Part shown: piece after piece, positions 16,435 through 24,557 of the stretch
Layout: each line of letters starts with the position of its first letter
Position numbering within the stretch: position 1 is the stretch's first letter
NCBI GenBank assembly: GCA_036562755.1
Contig: DATCJN010000026.1
Span: forward strand, 1-64,000
Length of the DNA stretch: 64,000 bases
Source of the DNA: DUVY01 sp036562755
GTDB lineage: Bacteria > Bacillota > Clostridia > Christensenellales > DUVY01
Reading direction: 5' to 3'
Notes under the pieces: generated by a model
Seen by the model: the letters and a program-made list of their open reading frames with translations, nothing else
Database searches by the model: none
Told to the model about the DNA's origin: nothing
Position numbers and translations under genes: made by a program

Positions 16435-18462
16435 TTACGCTTTCTTTACCAGCGCCCAGTCGTCTAGGTGTCCCCAGCTTTCGGCGGGAGCCGCGCCCCT
16501 TATGCCTATTATGACTGTCGCGTTATCGTTAAGTTGTATATCTTCTATCAAAGCTTTGATGTAATATGTATCTTTAGAACCCCAGCCTTTGACTTTGTCT
16601 TTTAGGTCGAATGTCTTTTCTATGGATTGACCGTTATAGGTATATTTAATATAAACTTCCAACTGAGTATGGCCTTGAATAGCCATGCAGTAAGTGCTTA
16701 ATTCATAAACGCCCGCTTTTAATCCGGTAATCTCCTGTTCTACTACAAAGCTGAAATCTTTGGTGCCGAGATACCAGTTTAGATTGGTGGTACCCGAGCG
16801 CATCTCGGTCTTTCTGTCCAGTTTGACCACCTTCTCGCCCGCGGGAGTTACCGAAACTATCTTCCAAGGCGCTATAACCGCGTCCGTCTTGCCCTGTTTT
16901 TCGTATCCGGGGTCTTTTACAAAGTTGATAATCGCAGTAACCTTAGCAGTTATATTGCCCGCGCCTGTTAAGCCTTGAACCGTTCCCGTAATGTCGTATT
17001 CGCCCTCTTGAGTAAAATCGGTTTTGGACCAAGTTATAGGGAACTGTCTTATGGCGTCTAGGTTGGTAATTACGGGGAAGGTGGAAGGCACGGTTTCGTT
17101 ATCCGCTAGGTTTATGGTATATTCCGCCGTGGCAGCCCTTAACCTAATAGGAGTTTCCTCGACTGCTTTATGGTCGCCTTTTACCTTTTTGAAAATTTCC
17201 AAAGAAGGCAAGGCCTTGCCGCGATAGCTGAATAAGCCTTGGTTAGCCCATGTATTTTTGCCGTTTGTAGTTACAAGCCCGCTTGCCGCGTTAGCCCAAC
17301 CCACATTAGGTATAGGCAGCCAGGCAGGTTCCCAATAGAATATTCCCAAGCCGCGCTTGTCGGGCACATTGGCTACGGCTTGCATTACGTCCCTTATAGC
17401 CGTCGCTTGACCTTGTATGCTGGTTAGGTATTTGCCCTCGTCTTCCATAGAAGAGTTATATATGTTTTCGGTGTAAGCGTTATATTCGTCGGTATATCCG
17501 TAAGCAGTTTCGGCAACGAAGACATATTTGTTATATTTCTTGGTTATTTGGTTCATATTGTTTTGCAAAGCCTGCAAGGTGCCGTGGTAATACGGATAAT
17601 ACGAAACGCCGATAGCGTCGTATTTGACCTTGTGCTTTTTCATATAGCCAAAGAACACATCAAATTCGTCAAAGTTTCCGCCATTTGCCAGATGAATCGC
17701 GGTGTATATATCGGGAAAAACTTCTTTAGCGCCTTCTATACCCGCGCTGATTAACTTGGCTAGATAAGCAAAATCATCGCCGGGCTCGCTCCAGTTAATC
17801 TTGCCTACGGGCCACAACATTCCGTTGTTAATTTCGTTGCCAATTTGAATCATGGCTACGTTTACGCCTTTGTTTTTAAACTTCTTTAGTGTGTCCGCGG
17901 TAAACTTCTTGACCTCTTGGACTAATTCGTCTTTTGTCTTGGAGGCCCATGATTTAGGAATGGTTTGGGTTTCGGGATCCGCCCAGAAGTCGCTATAATG
18001 CAAATCCACTAAGATGTTCATATTGGCGTCTTGCGCGCGCTTGCTCATGCTGACGGCTTTATTAACATCCACATTGCCGCCGCCGTAGCCGTCGCCGAAC
18101 TTGTCGTAAGGATTATTCCAAACGCGGACTCTAAAGAAATTGACGCCGTTTTCGTTCATTATTTGATATACGTCTTGTTCTTTGCCCTCGCTGTTGTAAT
18201 ACACTCCGCCCTGTGCTTCGACTTCATAGATCATAGAGCCGTCCACGCCCATTATGAAGTCGTCCCTTAAATTGCTAATGGGATTGATTATGATATCTTC
18301 AAAATCTTCATTAACAGTTTTGGAGCCGATTATTTTTTCATAGGGTTTGTTGGGATAAGTAAACTTTATCTCTCTAAAATACTCTTTATCTTTACAGCCC
18401 GTAATAATAAAAGTAGGAAATAAAAATATAAACGCGAAAACAGAGATTAACAGTCTTTTCAT
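16435..18462 (-). CDS. ganB: GH53 endo-beta-1,4-galactanase lipoprotein with Ig-like and C-terminal binding modules
   Basis: This 675-residue surface galactanase has a signal peptide with lipobox ITGC (Cys23), a linker, and the GH53 barrel at about residues 62-400, with acid/base Glu210 (QIGNEI) and nucleophile Glu318 (FVAETAYG). A bacterial Ig-like domain follows at about 412-500 (FPITWSKTDFTQEGEYDITG), and then a beta-sandwich of about 170 residues beginning DPGYEKQG and ending WGHLDDWALVKKA. GH53 enzymes commonly carry a galactan-binding module at this end, so the last domain is probably one. It is the first structural gene, 13 bp after araC, with a strong AGGGGAAAA before the ATG. It is probably the main extracellular enzyme. 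Confidence 0.95.
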   Translation of the reverse strand: MKRLLISVFAFIFLFPTFIITGCKDKEYFREIKFTYPNKPYEKIIGSKTVNEDFEDIIINPISNLRDDFIMGVDGSMIYEVEAQGGVYYNSEGKEQDVYQIMNENGVNFFRVRVWNNPYDKFGDGYGGGNVDVNKAVSMSKRAQDANMNILVDLHYSDFWADPETQTIPKSWASKTKDELVQEVKKFTADTLKKFKNKGVNVAMIQIGNEINNGMLWPVGKINWSEPGDDFAYLAKLISAGIEGAKEVFPDIYTAIHLANGGNFDEFDVFFGYMKKHKVKYDAIGVSYYPYYHGTLQALQNNMNQITKKYNKYVFVAETAYGYTDEYNAYTENIYNSSMEDEGKYLTSIQGQATAIRDVMQAVANVPDKRGLGIFYWEPAWLPIPNVGWANAASGLVTTNGKNTWANQGLFSYRGKALPSLEIFKKVKGDHKAVEETPIRLRAATAEYTINLADNETVPSTFPVITNLDAIRQFPITWSKTDFTQEGEYDITGTVQGLTGAGNITAKVTAIINFVKDPGYEKQGKTDAVIAPWKIVSVTPAGEKVVKLDRKTEMRSGTTNLNWYLGTKDFSFVVEQEITGLKAGVYELSTYCMAIQGHTQLEVYIKYTYNGQSIEKTFDLKDKVKGWGSKDTYYIKALIEDIQLNDNATVIIGIRGAAPAESWGHLDDWALVKKA

Positions 18463-18475
18463 TTTTCCCCTCTAT

Positions 18476-19300
18476 TTAATTAATAATTTCTTTTCTAAGA
18501 CTCTTTTGATATTCGGTAGGCGTCATCTTGAAATGTTTTTTAAACTCGGTGGCAAAGTGAAGCTGATTTTTGTATCCTACCATATTGGCTACCTTGCCTA
18601 TGGAATACTCGCCCGTTCTTAGCAAGGAGCAGGCCTTTTCCATGCGGTATTTTGTCAGCCAAGCTTTAGGCGAACAGCCCAAAACTTCGTTAAAGATATT
18701 AGCCAAATAATTGCTGGTAATATTAAGCGAATCCGCTATATCCTTAATAGTGATATTGAATTGATAGTTATACATTATAAATTCTTTGGCTTGCTTGATG
18801 TGTCCTTCTTTGGCGGTTAAAGTGTAGTTGGTCAAAGACTTGTTCATCGCCATCATTTCGGCGAACAACTCATACATAAGCCCAAGACACTTTATGTCAA
18901 GATAGCCTTTTTGCTGATAAATATCCGAAATTTCTATGAAATATTTAAATAACTTATAGTCCTTAGTGTCCGAAAAAATAGGCTTTTCACGCGAGATGTC
19001 GCAAAGCTTTAACAGCCTATCCGCGTAAAGCCCGTCAAAAGCAATCCAAGTATAAGTCCAAGGATCCGTTCTGTCAGGGTAATATTTGGGACGAAGCATG
19101 GGAGGTATATAAAAAATCTGGCCTCGCTTTAGTTCGTAAGCGTTGCCGTCTAAATGAAAATAACCCTTGCCCGCTAAAACATAATGAAAAAGATGATAAG
19201 GTTTAGCCGTGAAAACTATGTCTTTGGTGGCAATGCACTTTTCGCGACCGCATTCCTGCAGCGATAAATCCGTGAATTTGGATAGATCCAGTTGCTCCAT
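18476..19300 (-). CDS. AraC-family transcriptional regulator of the galactan operon
   Basis: The N-terminal ~160 residues are a cupin-type sensor (YHLFHYVLAGKGYFHLDG, GQIFYIPPMLRPKYY). The C-terminal ~100 residues carry the two helix-turn-helix motifs of the AraC family (ITIKDIADSLNITSNYLANI; VANMVGYKNQLHFATEFKKH) and end in the standard M-TPTEYQKSLRKE tail. Such proteins usually activate sugar operons when a sugar binds the cupin pocket. It is the promoter-proximal gene and so is co-transcribed with its targets. Two matching palindromes upstream of the promoter are the likely binding sites. The ATG is preceded by a G-rich site. Confidence 0.93.
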   Translation of the reverse strand: MEQLDLSKFTDLSLQECGREKCIATKDIVFTAKPYHLFHYVLAGKGYFHLDGNAYELKRGQIFYIPPMLRPKYYPDRTDPWTYTWIAFDGLYADRLLKLCDISREKPIFSDTKDYKLFKYFIEISDIYQQKGYLDIKCLGLMYELFAEMMAMNKSLTNYTLTAKEGHIKQAKEFIMYNYQFNITIKDIADSLNITSNYLANIFNEVLGCSPKAWLTKYRMEKACSLLRTGEYSIGKVANMVGYKNQLHFATEFKKHFKMTPTEYQKSLRKEIIN

Positions 19301-19337
19301 CCTTTTCCCCCATCTCCAAATTTATCTCTGTGGTTTC

Positions 19338-19366
19338 ATTATAAAATCGCTATATAGGGGTGTCAA
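19338..19366 (-). promoter_or_regulatory. Consensus sigma-A promoter of the araC/galactan operon
   Basis: Minus-strand TTGACA (19361-19366), a 17-bp spacer and TATAAT (19338-19343) match the consensus at every position, about 38 bp upstream of the araC ATG. No equally good promoter was seen inside the 14-kb operon, and internal gaps are 27 bp or less. Confidence 0.9.
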
Positions 19367-19383
19367 TATCGGCCCTTTTAGAA

Positions 19384-19456
19384 AATCTTAGATTTTTAAA
19401 TATAAAAATTAAAAATATATATAGATATTAGAGATCATTTATTATAATCTTAGATT
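19384..19456. repeat. Pair of 11-bp palindromes (AATCTTAGATT), candidate AraC operators
   Basis: AATCTTAGATT occurs at 19384-19394 and 19446-19456, each within a 19-base near-identical direct repeat (one mismatch). The centres are 62 bp apart, close to six helical turns, so both face the same side of the DNA. They lie at about -58 and -120 from the expected araC start site, typical activator positions. Confidence 0.65.
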
Positions 19457-19465
19457 TTTGAATAT

Positions 19466-19513
19466 CAAAAACACCCCAAAACCACAATTAAACTATGTTT
19501 TTTGGGGTTTTTC
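19466..19513 (-). terminator. Second hairpin terminator behind the ferritin-like gene
   Basis: On the minus strand an ACCCCAAAA arm pairs with TTTTGGGGT across a ~17-base loop, followed by GTTTTTGAT. It comes after the main terminator and would stop read-through into the araC promoter region. Confidence 0.55.
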
Positions 19514-19566
19514 ATAAAAATACTTTAGAAATACAAATATCAAAAAAAAGTGAAATTTTGAAATAT

Positions 19567-19600
19567 GAAAAAAGACAGCCTAAACGGGCTGTCTTTTTTT
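19567..19600 (-). terminator. Terminator of the ferritin-like gene
   Basis: A GACAGCC/GGCTGTC stem with a 6-base loop is flanked by A and T runs, about 30 bp past the stop at 19630. The stem sequence is shared with the hslU terminator at 22602-22634. Confidence 0.88.
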
Positions 19601-19629
19601 ACACGCTGTTTTTTGGAGTGGTATTTATC

Positions 19630-20916
19630 TTATGTCGAAGCGTATGTCGAGTCGGTCGGATTGTTAGGAATAAAAGCGTTGGTTCTGGCTATTGTGGTAT
19701 TGTCTGCCATGCGATCCTGAAGTTCGGGAACGGGGTTGGGTTCGGATTCGGCGCGGTAGTCTGATTTCATTACATCTATATGCTTTTGGATAACCACGTG
19801 GCTGGGCACGCGCTCGACGTCGTGGTTGACCTTATCTTGATAGAAGAAGAACTTAGCGTCGGAGGACAATTCGTTTACATTTACATATTTTTCTCTTTGC
19901 GCGGTCAGCTCTACTTGAGCGCCTAGGATGCTGCGCACATATTCGCGGGTATCATGGAATTGCAACAGCTTAGGGAAGGACTCAGGTACATAATCTTGCC
20001 AATCCTTTTTCTCGTATTTTCTTAAAAGCTCGGCCGCTTTGTGCAAATGCGCTATCTCTTGTTCTAAATGCAATTCCCAAACGGATTTTACATTGGGATC
20101 CATTTCGTCCATGTAGAAAGAATAATATAAATAGCATTCCATATATTCGTGCAACAGCCAGCTTTCCAGCCAGGTGCAGTTGGGGTCTAGCAAAGAGCCG
20201 TAATGGGTAACGTGTTGTTCTTCTATCATCGCTATTTCCTGATACAGCTGCCTTCCCAAATCAGTATAATAACTGTTGCCTACATTCATATAAAAGTTCA
20301 TAGTCTGCTGTTCGGCGGCGGTTATTATCAAGGTGTTTAGCTTGGTCTTAATATCCGCCTTTTTAAAATCCACATGGTATTTGGGCGAGTCCATAGGATA
20401 GCGGTGTTCGGCTATGGTAGGTCTGCCGGGGGTGATGTCAACATAGCTTTTAACCAAATTTTCGGCGGGAGTGTTAGCGTCCAAATTCATTAAATTGGCG
20501 TATCTATATAGATGGTCAAAGTCTTCCAGCAGCGCAAAATCAAGGGCGCTTTTGACATTTTTATCAGGCTCGTTTTGAGCAAGCCACGCGGTCAAATCCA
20601 CCGCCACATGCTCGTAACCGATAGTGGTTTCCAAAGCGGTTTCGTTGATGGGCTTGAGCCAGTTAATTCGCTTTTGTTGCTGCTGCTCAATACGCCTAGT
20701 CATCGCCAATTCCCTTCTCAAATCATTGTCTGCGCAATGGCGCTGGAACTGGTGCGAGAACAGCGCGGCCTCTACTTCTATACCGTTCATCAAGATTATT
20801 CTTACTTTGGTATATGGATCGACCGATTTTTTGTCGTAAGGGTTGGGATAAAGCGTCTGCCAATCCATAAAATACTTTTCTATTGCCTTGGGCTTTTGAT
20901 CAAAGGGCTTGAACAT
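19630..20916 (-). CDS. Ferritin-like (putative di-iron) protein of unknown role
   Basis: This 428-residue soluble, helix-rich protein shows several carboxylate-His pairs spaced as in four-helix di-iron proteins: Glu102-His103, Glu131 with His135 (EDFDH), Glu202, Glu232/Glu233 with His235 (EEQH), Glu260, and Glu287 with His290 (EIAH). I infer a ferritin-like fold, perhaps two bundles. The C-terminal ~60 residues look disordered (Asn/Pro/Thr-rich). I cannot assign an enzymatic reaction. Ferritin-like proteins in anaerobes often store iron or deal with oxygen and peroxide. It stands alone, with a GGAG ribosome site, a weak promoter at 20951-20979 and two terminators. Confidence 0.6.
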   Translation of the reverse strand: MFKPFDQKPKAIEKYFMDWQTLYPNPYDKKSVDPYTKVRIILMNGIEVEAALFSHQFQRHCADNDLRRELAMTRRIEQQQQKRINWLKPINETALETTIGYEHVAVDLTAWLAQNEPDKNVKSALDFALLEDFDHLYRYANLMNLDANTPAENLVKSYVDITPGRPTIAEHRYPMDSPKYHVDFKKADIKTKLNTLIITAAEQQTMNFYMNVGNSYYTDLGRQLYQEIAMIEEQHVTHYGSLLDPNCTWLESWLLHEYMECYLYYSFYMDEMDPNVKSVWELHLEQEIAHLHKAAELLRKYEKKDWQDYVPESFPKLLQFHDTREYVRSILGAQVELTAQREKYVNVNELSSDAKFFFYQDKVNHDVERVPSHVVIQKHIDVMKSDYRAESEPNPVPELQDRMADNTTIARTNAFIPNNPTDSTYAST

Positions 20917-20950
20917 TTCTAAACTCCTTTTTGCGTTTTTCTCTTACTAA

Positions 20951-20979
20951 AATTTACATTTTAGCCTAAAAATATTCAA
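20951..20979 (-). promoter_or_regulatory. Possible sigma-A promoter of the ferritin-like gene
   Basis: Minus-strand TTGAAT (20974-20979), a 17-bp spacer and TAAATT (20951-20956) lie about 35 bp before the ATG at 20916. The match is moderate. Confidence 0.45.
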
Positions 20980-20992
20980 AAACCCTTTATGA

Positions 20993-21018
20993 TAAAAAAA
21001 GGGGCTTTTAAAGCCCCT
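20993..21018 (-). terminator. Terminator of the malate/lactate dehydrogenase gene
   Basis: On the minus strand a GGGGCTTT/AAAGCCCC stem is followed by seven Ts, starting just past the stop codon at 21026. Confidence 0.9.
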
Positions 21019-21025
21019 AATCAAC

Positions 21026-22132
21026 TTAATCCCAAGGGAATTTATATTGGTTAAGTCCAAGCATGTCTCTTACCTGGCTTAACTCTTTTTGAACCGCCTC
21101 GTTGATCGGAACGCCCGTATCCTTTCTTTCTTGCCAAACCAAGTATTCTTTTTCGCCCGCGGTGTAAATTCTGTCGCATCCGGGCGCGCGTTTGGAATTT
21201 CGCAGCTGTCTTAAAATATCGCCCGCGGTCTTTTTGAAGGCTTCGGCGCCCATAAACGCCTCGGTGTCTATTGCGATAAAGAAATGTCCGAGGTGGTAGG
21301 GAACTTTCTTGCCGTCTTTATCCAGTCCGGTCAGCATCTTTAGGTAATTGCCTTGAGCAAGCGCCGCTGACAATATCTCTACCACCGTGGCATAACCGTA
21401 CCCCTTATAGCCCGCAAGCTCCTCGCCTATTCCGCCCAAGGGCGCCAGCGCAGCCTCGCCTGTTACCAAATCTTTTAGAATTTGAGCGGAATCTGTTTTG
21501 GGCTTGCCGTCGCTGCCTATTACCATGCCTTCGGGCGTGGGCAGTCCCATGCGCGCGAAATATTCTATCTTGCCCCTTTGGGTTATCGAAGTGGCGCAAT
21601 CGAGGTTAAAAGGAAATTCTTCGTCGGTAGGCAGGCCAATGGTGAGCGGGTTGGTGCCCAGCATATTTTCCACGCCAAAGGTAGGCGCAATCGAAGGGCG
21701 GGCGTTGGTGCCTGTGATTCCTATCATGTCATGCTTTATAGCCATAGAAGTATAGTAGCCCGCGATTCCGTAGTGAGTAGAATTTCTAACCGCGACCATG
21801 CCCATGCCGTATTGTTTAGCCTTTTTTATAGCAAGCTCCATCGCTTTGTATCCTATTACCTGTCCCATTCCGTCGTGACCGTCAACTACGGCGGTGGTGG
21901 CGGTCTCGCGAATTATCTCAAAATTTGTTACGGGATTTTGGATTTTTTCCAAAATCCTGTCTATGTAAATAGGTTTAAACCTGTTGACGCCGTGCGATTC
22001 AATCCCCCTTCTGTCCGATTCCAGCAAAACGTCAGCGCAAATTTCCGCGTCTTCCCTTGGAACTCCAAGCGCGACAAAAGAGTCGGTCACAAAGTCTTGC
22101 GCCGTTTTCCAATCCAATATCATTTTTGACAT
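21026..22132 (-). CDS. Type-2 malate/L-lactate dehydrogenase family oxidoreductase (LDH2/MDH2)
   Basis: This 368-residue NAD(P)-dependent 2-hydroxyacid dehydrogenase belongs to the family containing ureidoglycolate, sulfolactate and type-2 malate dehydrogenases. Visible signatures are RRGIESHGVNRF near residue 51 with the conserved His, VDGHDGMGQVIGYKAM, and the NSTHYGIAGYYT loop near residue 117 that lines the active site. The dinucleotide fold is unrelated to classical Rossmann LDHs. The substrate cannot be decided from sequence alone. A GGAGA lies 8 bases before the ATG. An ArsR-type gene lies 76 bp upstream in the same direction, so the two may form an operon. Confidence 0.9.
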   Translation of the reverse strand: MSKMILDWKTAQDFVTDSFVALGVPREDAEICADVLLESDRRGIESHGVNRFKPIYIDRILEKIQNPVTNFEIIRETATTAVVDGHDGMGQVIGYKAMELAIKKAKQYGMGMVAVRNSTHYGIAGYYTSMAIKHDMIGITGTNARPSIAPTFGVENMLGTNPLTIGLPTDEEFPFNLDCATSITQRGKIEYFARMGLPTPEGMVIGSDGKPKTDSAQILKDLVTGEAALAPLGGIGEELAGYKGYGYATVVEILSAALAQGNYLKMLTGLDKDGKKVPYHLGHFFIAIDTEAFMGAEAFKKTAGDILRQLRNSKRAPGCDRIYTAGEKEYLVWQERKDTGVPINEAVQKELSQVRDMLGLNQYKFPWD

Positions 22133-22208
22133 ATAGAAAATCTCCTAAATAAAATACTAAATTAATTCTAACTTAACGCAATGATGAAATCAATATAAAA
22201 AACGATTT

Positions 22209-22487
22209 TTATTCCAATAAAGATTCTTGGCTAGACAAAAATTCCACAAGGTTTTTTAGAGCTTCTTGATTGATTGAATAATAAATCAATTTGCCGTCTT
22301 TTTCGGAATTAACTATTCCGCATTGGGTGAGCATTTTCATATGATAGCTCAAAGTCGGCTGGGTGATTTTAAACTTCTCCAAAATCTTATATGCGCATTT
22401 TTTGCCTTTTTTTAGCATGTCAAAAATTCTTAATCTGATTTGATCCCCCAAAGTTTTGCATATATACGCATAATCAGTATAAGTCAT
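22209..22487 (-). CDS. ArsR-family winged-helix transcriptional regulator
   Basis: This 92-residue regulator shows the ArsR fold: LGDQIRLRIFDMLKKGKKCAYKIL, then the recognition helix segment TQPTLSYHMKMLTQCGIV, and the wing EKDGKLIYYSIN. It has cysteines at about residues 33 and 62, but not the classic ELCVCDL metal-binding motif, so metal sensing is uncertain. Such repressors usually regulate themselves and the next gene, here the LDH2-type dehydrogenase. The ATG is behind AAAGGAG, and the promoter at 22544-22572 has tandem TTGACA boxes. Confidence 0.85.
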   Translation of the reverse strand: MTYTDYAYICKTLGDQIRLRIFDMLKKGKKCAYKILEKFKITQPTLSYHMKMLTQCGIVNSEKDGKLIYYSINQEALKNLVEFLSSQESLLE

Positions 22488-22543
22488 AAACCGGACTCCT
22501 TTGATTATGATTTTTTCATAACCTTTTTTATTGTGTTTTTATT

Positions 22544-22572
22544 ATTTTATAATTAATTGCTTTTATTGTCAA
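22544..22572 (-). promoter_or_regulatory. sigma-A promoter of the arsR-type gene
   Basis: Minus-strand TTGACA (22567-22572), a 17-bp spacer and TAAAAT (22544-22549). A second exact TTGACA lies 21 bp further upstream (22588-22593) without a good -10, making a tandem repeat that could be part of an operator. Confidence 0.65.
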
Positions 22573-22601
22573 TGATTTAAAATTTGTTGTCAATTACTAG
22601 T

Positions 22602-22634
22602 AAAAAGGCTGTCATAAATAGACAGCCTTTTTTT
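22602..22634 (-). terminator. Terminator of the hslVU operon
   Basis: A GGCTGTC/GACAGCC stem with a 7-base AT loop and A/T tracts on both sides overlaps the end of hslU. It ends the comM-to-hslU gene series. Confidence 0.9.
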
Positions 22635-23940
22635 AAATTATATATTTCTTTAAGTCGTGCTTTTTAATTGCGGTCTTTAGGTGCTCTTGGACGTATTTTT
22701 TATCTATAACCACATCCACCATGGGATGTTCGCCGCTTGCGTTAAAAGACACATCCTCTAACAAACTTTCCATAATGGTGTGGAGGCGTCTGGCGCCGAT
22801 ATTTTCGCTGGTTTCGTTTTCCAATACCGCGATCTCGGCGATTTCCTCTATCGCGTCAGGCTCAAATTTCAGGTTGATATTATCAACCCTTAACAGTTCC
22901 ATATACTGTTTTGTTACGGCGTTGTCGGTCTTGGTCAAAATATCTATAAACTCTTGCTTGCCCAGATTATCCAATTCCACTCGTATGGGGAATCTGCCCT
23001 GAAGCTCGGGTATCAAATCCTCTACCTTGCTGATATGGAACGCGCCCGAGGCAATGAACAATATATAATCCGTGCGGATAGCGCCGTATTTTGTGTTTAC
23101 GGTAGAACCTTCAACAATCGGCAAAATATCCCTTTGGACGCCCTCGCGGGAAACGTCCGGGCCGGATGTATTGCCGTTGCCCGCTATCTTGTCTATCTCG
23201 TCTATAAATATTATGCCCTCTTGCTCAGCGCGCCTTATGGCTTCGGCTTGGATAGACTCCATATCTATCATGCCTTCGCTCTCTTCCTCGGTCAAAATTC
23301 TAACAGCATCTTCAACCGTAAGTTTTCTGTTCTTGCGGCGCTTGCCGGGCATAAGTCCGCCCATCAAATCGCTCAAATCAATAGCCGCGCCCATTCCCGG
23401 CATAATTTCCATAGGCTTGGGCTTATCGACTACGGCTATTTCAATTATCATATTATTTAATCTGCCCGCTTTGATATCCGCTAAAATTTGGTCTTTTAGC
23501 ACAGGCTCTTCGGAATTTTGTTTCTTTTTTTCGTTATATACGGCCTCGGCCACCTTTTTCTCGGCTATTTCACGCGCCTTTTTTTCGACTTCTTGGATTT
23601 TTTCTTCTTTAACAAGCCTTACCGCTACTTCGGCCAAATCCCTTACCATCGATTCGACATCGCGTCCTACATAACCGACTTCGGTAAACTTGGTCGCCTC
23701 GACTTTGACAAAAGGCGCTTTGACGAGCTTGGCAAGCCTTCTGGCTATCTCGGTTTTGCCCACGCCGGTAGGGCCTTTCATCAAAATATTTTTGGGCGTA
23801 ATTTCGTCGCGCTGTTCTTTAGGCAGTTGACTTCTTCTATAGCGGTTTCTTAAAGCCACCGCAACGGCGCGTTTTGCGTTGTGTTGACCTATGATATATC
23901 TATCAAGCTCGGCTACTATTTGTTTAGGCGACATATTCAT
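22633..23940 (-). CDS. hslU: HslU (ClpY), AAA+ unfoldase of the HslUV protease
   Basis: This 435-residue hexameric ATPase unfolds substrates and feeds them to HslV. Walker A is GPTGVGKTEIARRLA near residue 54, Walker B is IIFIDEIDK near 245, the pore motif follows VEATKFTEVGYVGRDVES, and the I-domain spans about residues 105-240. The C-terminus ends LKKYII, the type of tail that docks into and activates HslV. It begins three bases after hslV. Length and domains are normal. Confidence 0.98.
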   Translation of the reverse strand: MNMSPKQIVAELDRYIIGQHNAKRAVAVALRNRYRRSQLPKEQRDEITPKNILMKGPTGVGKTEIARRLAKLVKAPFVKVEATKFTEVGYVGRDVESMVRDLAEVAVRLVKEEKIQEVEKKAREIAEKKVAEAVYNEKKKQNSEEPVLKDQILADIKAGRLNNMIIEIAVVDKPKPMEIMPGMGAAIDLSDLMGGLMPGKRRKNRKLTVEDAVRILTEEESEGMIDMESIQAEAIRRAEQEGIIFIDEIDKIAGNGNTSGPDVSREGVQRDILPIVEGSTVNTKYGAIRTDYILFIASGAFHISKVEDLIPELQGRFPIRVELDNLGKQEFIDILTKTDNAVTKQYMELLRVDNINLKFEPDAIEEIAEIAVLENETSENIGARRLHTIMESLLEDVSFNASGEHPMVDVVIDKKYVQEHLKTAIKKHDLKKYII

Positions 23941-23943
23941 ACG

Positions 23944-24480
23944 CTAAATTTCCTCCACGGTAATATTCTTGTTGGTAAACACGCAAATATCGCCCGCTAT
24001 CTCCAACGCTTTGACGGCGATTTCTCTTGCGCTCAAATCGGTGTTCTGCGCAAGCGCCCTTGCGGCCGCGAGCGCGTAATTGCCGCCCGAGCCTATGGCG
24101 CAAACGCCGTCCTCGGGGTCTATAACGTCGCCCATTCCGCTTATTATCAACAAATGCTCGGAGTCTGCGACAATCATCATCGCCTCAAGCTTTCTAAGCA
24201 GTTTATCGCCGCGCCAAAGTTTAGCGAGTTCCACCGAGCTTCGCATAAGGTTGCCGCTGTATTTTTGCAGCATTTCCTCGAATCTGTCCGACAGCGTAAA
24301 CGCGTCGGCAACCGAACCCGCAAAACCAACTACTACTTTATCGTTATATAACCTTCTTACTTTGACAGCATTGGTTTTTAATACCACGCTTTGACCGCTA
24401 GTAACCTGGCCGTCGCCCGCGATGGCGGTGCGTCCGTTTCTTTTGACGGCGACTATGGTCGTGCCTTTAAATGCTTCCAT
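23944..24480 (-). CDS. hslV: HslV (ClpQ), threonine protease subunit of HslUV
   Basis: This 178-residue proteasome-like peptidase forms a double hexamer. The N-terminal threonine nucleophile lies in the GTTIVAV segment, so residues 1-6 (MEAFKG) are probably removed as a short propeptide. AGDGQVTSG and the GFAGSVADAFTL loop are standard. It is located just before hslU. A 77-bp gap separates it from trmFO, leaving room for its own promoter, although co-transcription from upstream is likely. The ribosome site is AAAGAGG. Confidence 0.97.
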   Translation of the reverse strand: MEAFKGTTIVAVKRNGRTAIAGDGQVTSGQSVVLKTNAVKVRRLYNDKVVVGFAGSVADAFTLSDRFEEMLQKYSGNLMRSSVELAKLWRGDKLLRKLEAMMIVADSEHLLIISGMGDVIDPEDGVCAIGSGGNYALAAARALAQNTDLSAREIAVKALEIAGDICVFTNKNITVEEI

Positions 24481-24557
24481 ATTTTACCTCTTTTAATTTA
24501 GGATGTTTTAGTTGTTTTCATTTTAACACAATTATATATTAAATCAATCAGATAACC

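Larger units (their letters stand above)
19301..19629. promoter_or_regulatory. 329-bp intergenic control region between araC and the ferritin-like gene
   Basis: From left to right this non-coding stretch holds the araC 5' leader, the araC promoter (19338-19366), two AATCTTAGATT palindromes (19384-19394 and 19446-19456), a large hairpin (19466-19513) and the terminator of the ferritin-like gene (19567-19600). It is extremely AT-rich outside these elements. I see no tRNA, small ORF or riboswitch in it. Confidence 0.75.

Noticed and set aside
22954..23460. Long plus-strand reading frames opposite hslU, topA, hppA and others
   Set aside because: They are shadows of strongly conserved minus-strand genes, without ribosome sites or recognisable domains.
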